Part shown: piece by piece, positions 42,491-44,884 of the stretch | Position numbering within the stretch: position 1 is the first letter of the stretch | Layout of the letters: each line of letters opens with the position of its first letter | Assembly (NCBI GenBank): GCA_905182155.1 | Contig: CAJJAX010000025.1 | Span: 1-44,884, forward strand | Direction of reading: 5' to 3' | DNA: 44,884 nt | Source: an uncultured Pseudomonadales bacterium | GTDB lineage: Bacteria; Pseudomonadota; Gammaproteobacteria; Pseudomonadales; Azotimanducaceae | Made by a program: the position numbers and the translations under genes | Notes under the pieces: model-generated | Database searches by the model: none | Seen by the model: only the letters and a program-made list of their open reading frames with translations | Told to the model about the DNA's origin: nothing

Positions 42491-42927
42491 ATTTGACGCC
42501 GTCCTATGATGAATGGCGCTATGCCACCTATGACGAGGCTGTCAGGCTCCGCCAGATGAATAAACAAGCCCGCAATCGGCTGCTGACTGGCGCCGCGCTC
42601 ATTGCCGGCGGCATTTATGCGGGTTCCCAGAGCAACACCTGGGCCGCTGATGCGGCGGCAGCTGGCGCGGTCGTCGGCGGTATCGCCGCGGTCAAAAGTG
42701 GTCTGGATCGACGCAAGCAAACCGAAATTCATGAGCAGGCACTCCAAGAGCTCACGCAATCTTTAGGCCGCGAGATCACGCCAAACGTCTTGGATATCGA
42801 AGGCGCAACGGTTGAACTTAGCGGCAGTGCCGAGCAACAGTACACGCAGTGGCGCTCATTATTGCGGGCCCTGTATCAAGCAGATCAGGGCTTACCGCCG
42901 ATAACCCCGATACCTCAGGCCCGTTGA
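42487..42927 (+). CDS. Glycine-zipper membrane-associated protein
   Basis: The ATG at 42487 lies in the ATGA overlap with the previous stop. The 146-residue protein has YDEWRYATYDEAVRLRQMNK, a hydrophobic glycine-zipper stretch (LLTGAALIAGGIYAGSQ and AAAAGAVVGGIAAVKSG, about residues 33-75) and a soluble end with EIHEQALQELTQSLGREI. It has no signal peptide of its own. It is either translated by coupling or is the C-terminal half of the preceding lipoprotein. The next gene starts eight bases after its stop. Confidence 0.65.
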   Translation: MNLTPSYDEWRYATYDEAVRLRQMNKQARNRLLTGAALIAGGIYAGSQSNTWAADAAAAGAVVGGIAAVKSGLDRRKQTEIHEQALQELTQSLGREITPNVLDIEGATVELSGSAEQQYTQWRSLLRALYQADQGLPPITPIPQAR

Positions 42928-42934
42928 TTAACCC

Positions 42935-44884
42935 ATGATGATACCGATTCAATCTGGCGCCCTGCTCGCTGACACGTTTACGGTGCTGGACGCGGTGCCG
43001 ACACCTGAAGGGCAGCACCCTCGATTTCGCGCAACCGATTTAACAACCGCCAACGAGGTGCTCGTGACGGTTGTGCCCCTGACCTCGGGTGATACCGCAA
43101 CCCTCTTAGCCATCAGCAATCGACTGAAAAAGCTCAGTCACCCGGATATTCAACCGCATCTGGGACTTTGGCAGGATGCCGACGCGGCCTACCTGGTTGA
43201 TGCCTGCTTGCCCGAGATAGCCTTTAAACCCCTGGCCAAACCGTTAAACCCGGGTCAGCTCCGGCGCCTAATTGCCGCCCTCAACTATGCTGAGGCCCTT
43301 GGGTTTCATCAGAGCATTTTCGATTTGGCGTGGCTCACCCCAGGTGATCACCAATCTATAATCATTCAGCATCTCGGCTGGCCGCGCTGGGCCCTGACTG
43401 GGGCGCCGATAAAAAAGCTCGATGCGACCGGGGTTTTTGCCTTTAGCGAATGGAGCTATCAATCTTGTACGAATGAGCCTTGGCAAGGCCTGAACGCGCT
43501 CCAAAACCAACCGCCCCTACCCGCCGGCTTAACCCCATTGATTACCGCGATTCAACAAGGCGCGGCAGCAAACTTCGGCGACCTTTTGAATTTATTGGAG
43601 ACCAATGCGACTGAGGCCGCAGCGGGCAGTGGCGCGGTGGGCCCATTGCAAGCAACCGCGTATGAAGCTGCGACACCCGCAACACCTGGACCAGCGACCT
43701 CAACGCGCGCACCCACTGTTAACCCGCCCAACGCAAGGCCTGGCCAGTCGCCCTGGGAACCCAAAACACTTTTAATCGGCTTCGCCCTGATCATCCTCGC
43801 CGGCTTTGTGTTTTGGGTCTTGCCCGATTTAATCAGATCGACGGACAATGCACAGACCCGACCGGCTCAAACGGTGACGCTTGAGCCGCCACTTGAGCCC
43901 ACGCGCGCCCCCATCGCCGACGCCAAAGCCAAAATCAACGCAGAGCAGGCCCAAACCCTTGCCGAAAGCTTTCTCCGAAAATTAATGGCGCTGGAGGACC
44001 TGGGCCTTGGACTTTGGGACCCTGCAGCCTTAGCGCAACTCAACCAAGACGCGATGGCCGCAGATGACGCCTATCGCGCCGGTGATGGTGAATCCGCGTT
44101 GGCCCTGTATAGCCAATTATTAGCGGCCGTTAATGCCCTCGAGGCAACCTTGCCTGACCGTCGCACGGACTATCTTACCCGTGCCCAACAGGCCTTAAAC
44201 CAAGAAAATAGCAATGCCGCGCGCAAACTCTGGGAAATCAGTGCGCAATTGCACCCGCAAGATTCTAAGGTGCAGGCAACGTGGCAAGCCGTTCAACAGT
44301 TACCGGCCATCTCGGCGCTCAGGGCTGAAGCGCAACTGGCGGAGCGAGCAGGACAACTGGCGGACGCCCAAGGCATCTTGCGAGCAGCGGTTGCGTTGTT
44401 CCCGGGCTGGATGCCATCCCAAGCGGCCTTTGACCACGTCAGCCGCGCGCTGGTTCAACAGCAGTTTCAGCGTGCCATGTCACAAGGGTTTGCAGCCCTC
44501 GCAGAAGAATCCTTTGATGCGGCAATCAAGGCGTTTGAGCAAGCGGCCAGAATCGAGCCCAAGGCAACCTCCGCCCAAGACGGCTTGGAACAAGTTCGCC
44601 AGGCTCAGCTTAAACAACAAATTCAAGCCTTGTTTGCGCAGGCCCAAGAAGCAGAAAACGTTGGCAGCTGGTTTGACGCGAAAAACGCCTATGAGGCGGC
44701 ACTCACCCTCGCGCCCAACCTCACCGACATCGGCCAACAGATCAAAACCATTGATGTGCGCATGGGTCTTGCTGAGGCGTTGACTCAGATCTTGTCTGAC
44801 CCGGCGAGACTCCAAAGCGAAGCCGAATTCAATCGAGCCGGAATTCTTGCGATTACCCTCAGCCAGTTATCACAACCGGTCGGT
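42935..44884 (+). CDS. Pseudokinase / TM / helical-repeat protein, open at window edge
   Basis: From the ATG at 42935 (or 42938) the frame is open for 650 codons to the window end without a stop. Residues 1-170 follow a protein-kinase outline: FTVLDAV, ATDLTTANEVLVTVVPL, LKKLSHPDIQPHLGLW and DADAAYLV. The glycine loop is absent, the VAIK Lys position reads Thr45, HRD reads His-Gln-Ser (125-127) and DFG reads His-Leu-Gly (146-148), so it should not phosphorylate. A Pro/Ala linker leads to one membrane helix (278-296, LLIGFALIILAGFVFWVL). Residues 330-640 are helical TPR-like repeats (AEESFDAAIKAFEQAARIEP; WFDAKNAYEAALTLAP). The end may carry another domain outside the window. Confidence 0.8.
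   Translation, partial: MMIPIQSGALLADTFTVLDAVPTPEGQHPRFRATDLTTANEVLVTVVPLTSGDTATLLAISNRLKKLSHPDIQPHLGLWQDADAAYLVDACLPEIAFKPLAKPLNPGQLRRLIAALNYAEALGFHQSIFDLAWLTPGDHQSIIIQHLGWPRWALTGAPIKKLDATGVFAFSEWSYQSCTNEPWQGLNALQNQPPLPAGLTPLITAIQQGAAANFGDLLNLLETNATEAAAGSGAVGPLQATAYEAATPATPGPATSTRAPTVNPPNARPGQSPWEPKTLLIGFALIILAGFVFWVLPDLIRSTDNAQTRPAQTVTLEPPLEPTRAPIADAKAKINAEQAQTLAESFLRKLMALEDLGLGLWDPAALAQLNQDAMAADDAYRAGDGESALALYSQLLAAVNALEATLPDRRTDYLTRAQQALNQENSNAARKLWEISAQLHPQDSKVQATWQAVQQLPAISALRAEAQLAERAGQLADAQGILRAAVALFPGWMPSQAAFDHVSRALVQQQFQRAMSQGFAALAEESFDAAIKAFEQAARIEPKATSAQDGLEQVRQAQLKQQIQALFAQAQEAENVGSWFDAKNAYEAALTLAPNLTDIGQQIKTIDVRMGLAEALTQILSDPARLQSEAEFNRAGILAITLSQLSQPVG

Noticed and set aside
44214..44783. 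189-codon plus-strand frame near the right edge
   Set aside because: It lies in another frame within the long open pseudokinase gene, which has the better protein character and runs off the window.
1..44884. Mobile element or prophage
   Set aside because: No transposase, integrase, terminal inverted repeats or phage structural genes were found.

Overview
The window looks like chromosomal DNA of a free-living, probably marine, gammaproteobacterium of roughly 50-55% GC. This rests on the gene content (UvrA, RimK with a RimB-type protease, ZntB, a Bax-type glucosaminidase, PiT plus its DUF47 partner, several short-chain and acyl-CoA enzymes) and on lipoprotein and TonB-type envelope genes. I cannot name a genus. 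I see no rRNA, tRNA, CRISPR array, integrase, transposase or prophage module.

Layout: 1-1411 holds two acyl-CoA dehydrogenase genes on the minus strand, one cut by the window edge and one broken by at least five frame changes. 1412-2161 is a gene-free stretch with three tandem-repeat families. 2162-9382 carries a membrane-anchored metallophosphoesterase, an MBL-fold hydrolase, an MFS transporter, a frameshifted PAS/histidine-kinase-like/receiver protein and a sulfatase with a formylglycine motif. 9379-14436 holds a small membrane protein with ZntB, a second MFS transporter, RimK-RimB and an SMP-30 lactonase-like protein. 14990-20255 contains a CinA-type MoCF-domain protein, a gene-free divergent region with a telomere-like G-rich tract, uvrA and a NUDIX hydrolase. 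20262-26644 contains a PhyH dioxygenase, a small conserved protein, a Bax-like muramidase, a NIPSNAP-like protein, an SDR-NUDIX operon and a molybdopterin oxidoreductase. 26717-29344 is phosphate uptake (PiT + DUF47) next to a MerC-domain protein with a possible Zur operator. 29292-33369 is a CoA-metabolism run: thiolase-like protein, ChbG/YdjC deacetylase and NUDIX in one operon, and a divergent luciferase-like monooxygenase.

The last 11 kb (33366-44884) is dominated by exported proteins: an M48 protease, two adjacent TPR/TonB-C proteins, two lipoproteins, and then a plus-strand run of a Ser/Pro-repeat lipoprotein, a second lipoprotein, a glycine-zipper membrane protein and a long gene that leaves the window still open. 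That last gene (42935 to the edge, 650 codons visible) reads as a protein-kinase fold without catalytic residues, one transmembrane helix and a helical-repeat region. This four-gene run is the best candidate for an undescribed envelope system.

Three kinds of structure recur. First, intergenic spacers carry short tandem repeats of 7-8, 10, 13, 15 and 17 bp. Second, several genes are broken by single-base shifts while the protein sequence on both sides stays conserved, which may be sequence error rather than decay. Third, three convergent gene pairs overlap by exactly four bases through shared stop codons.
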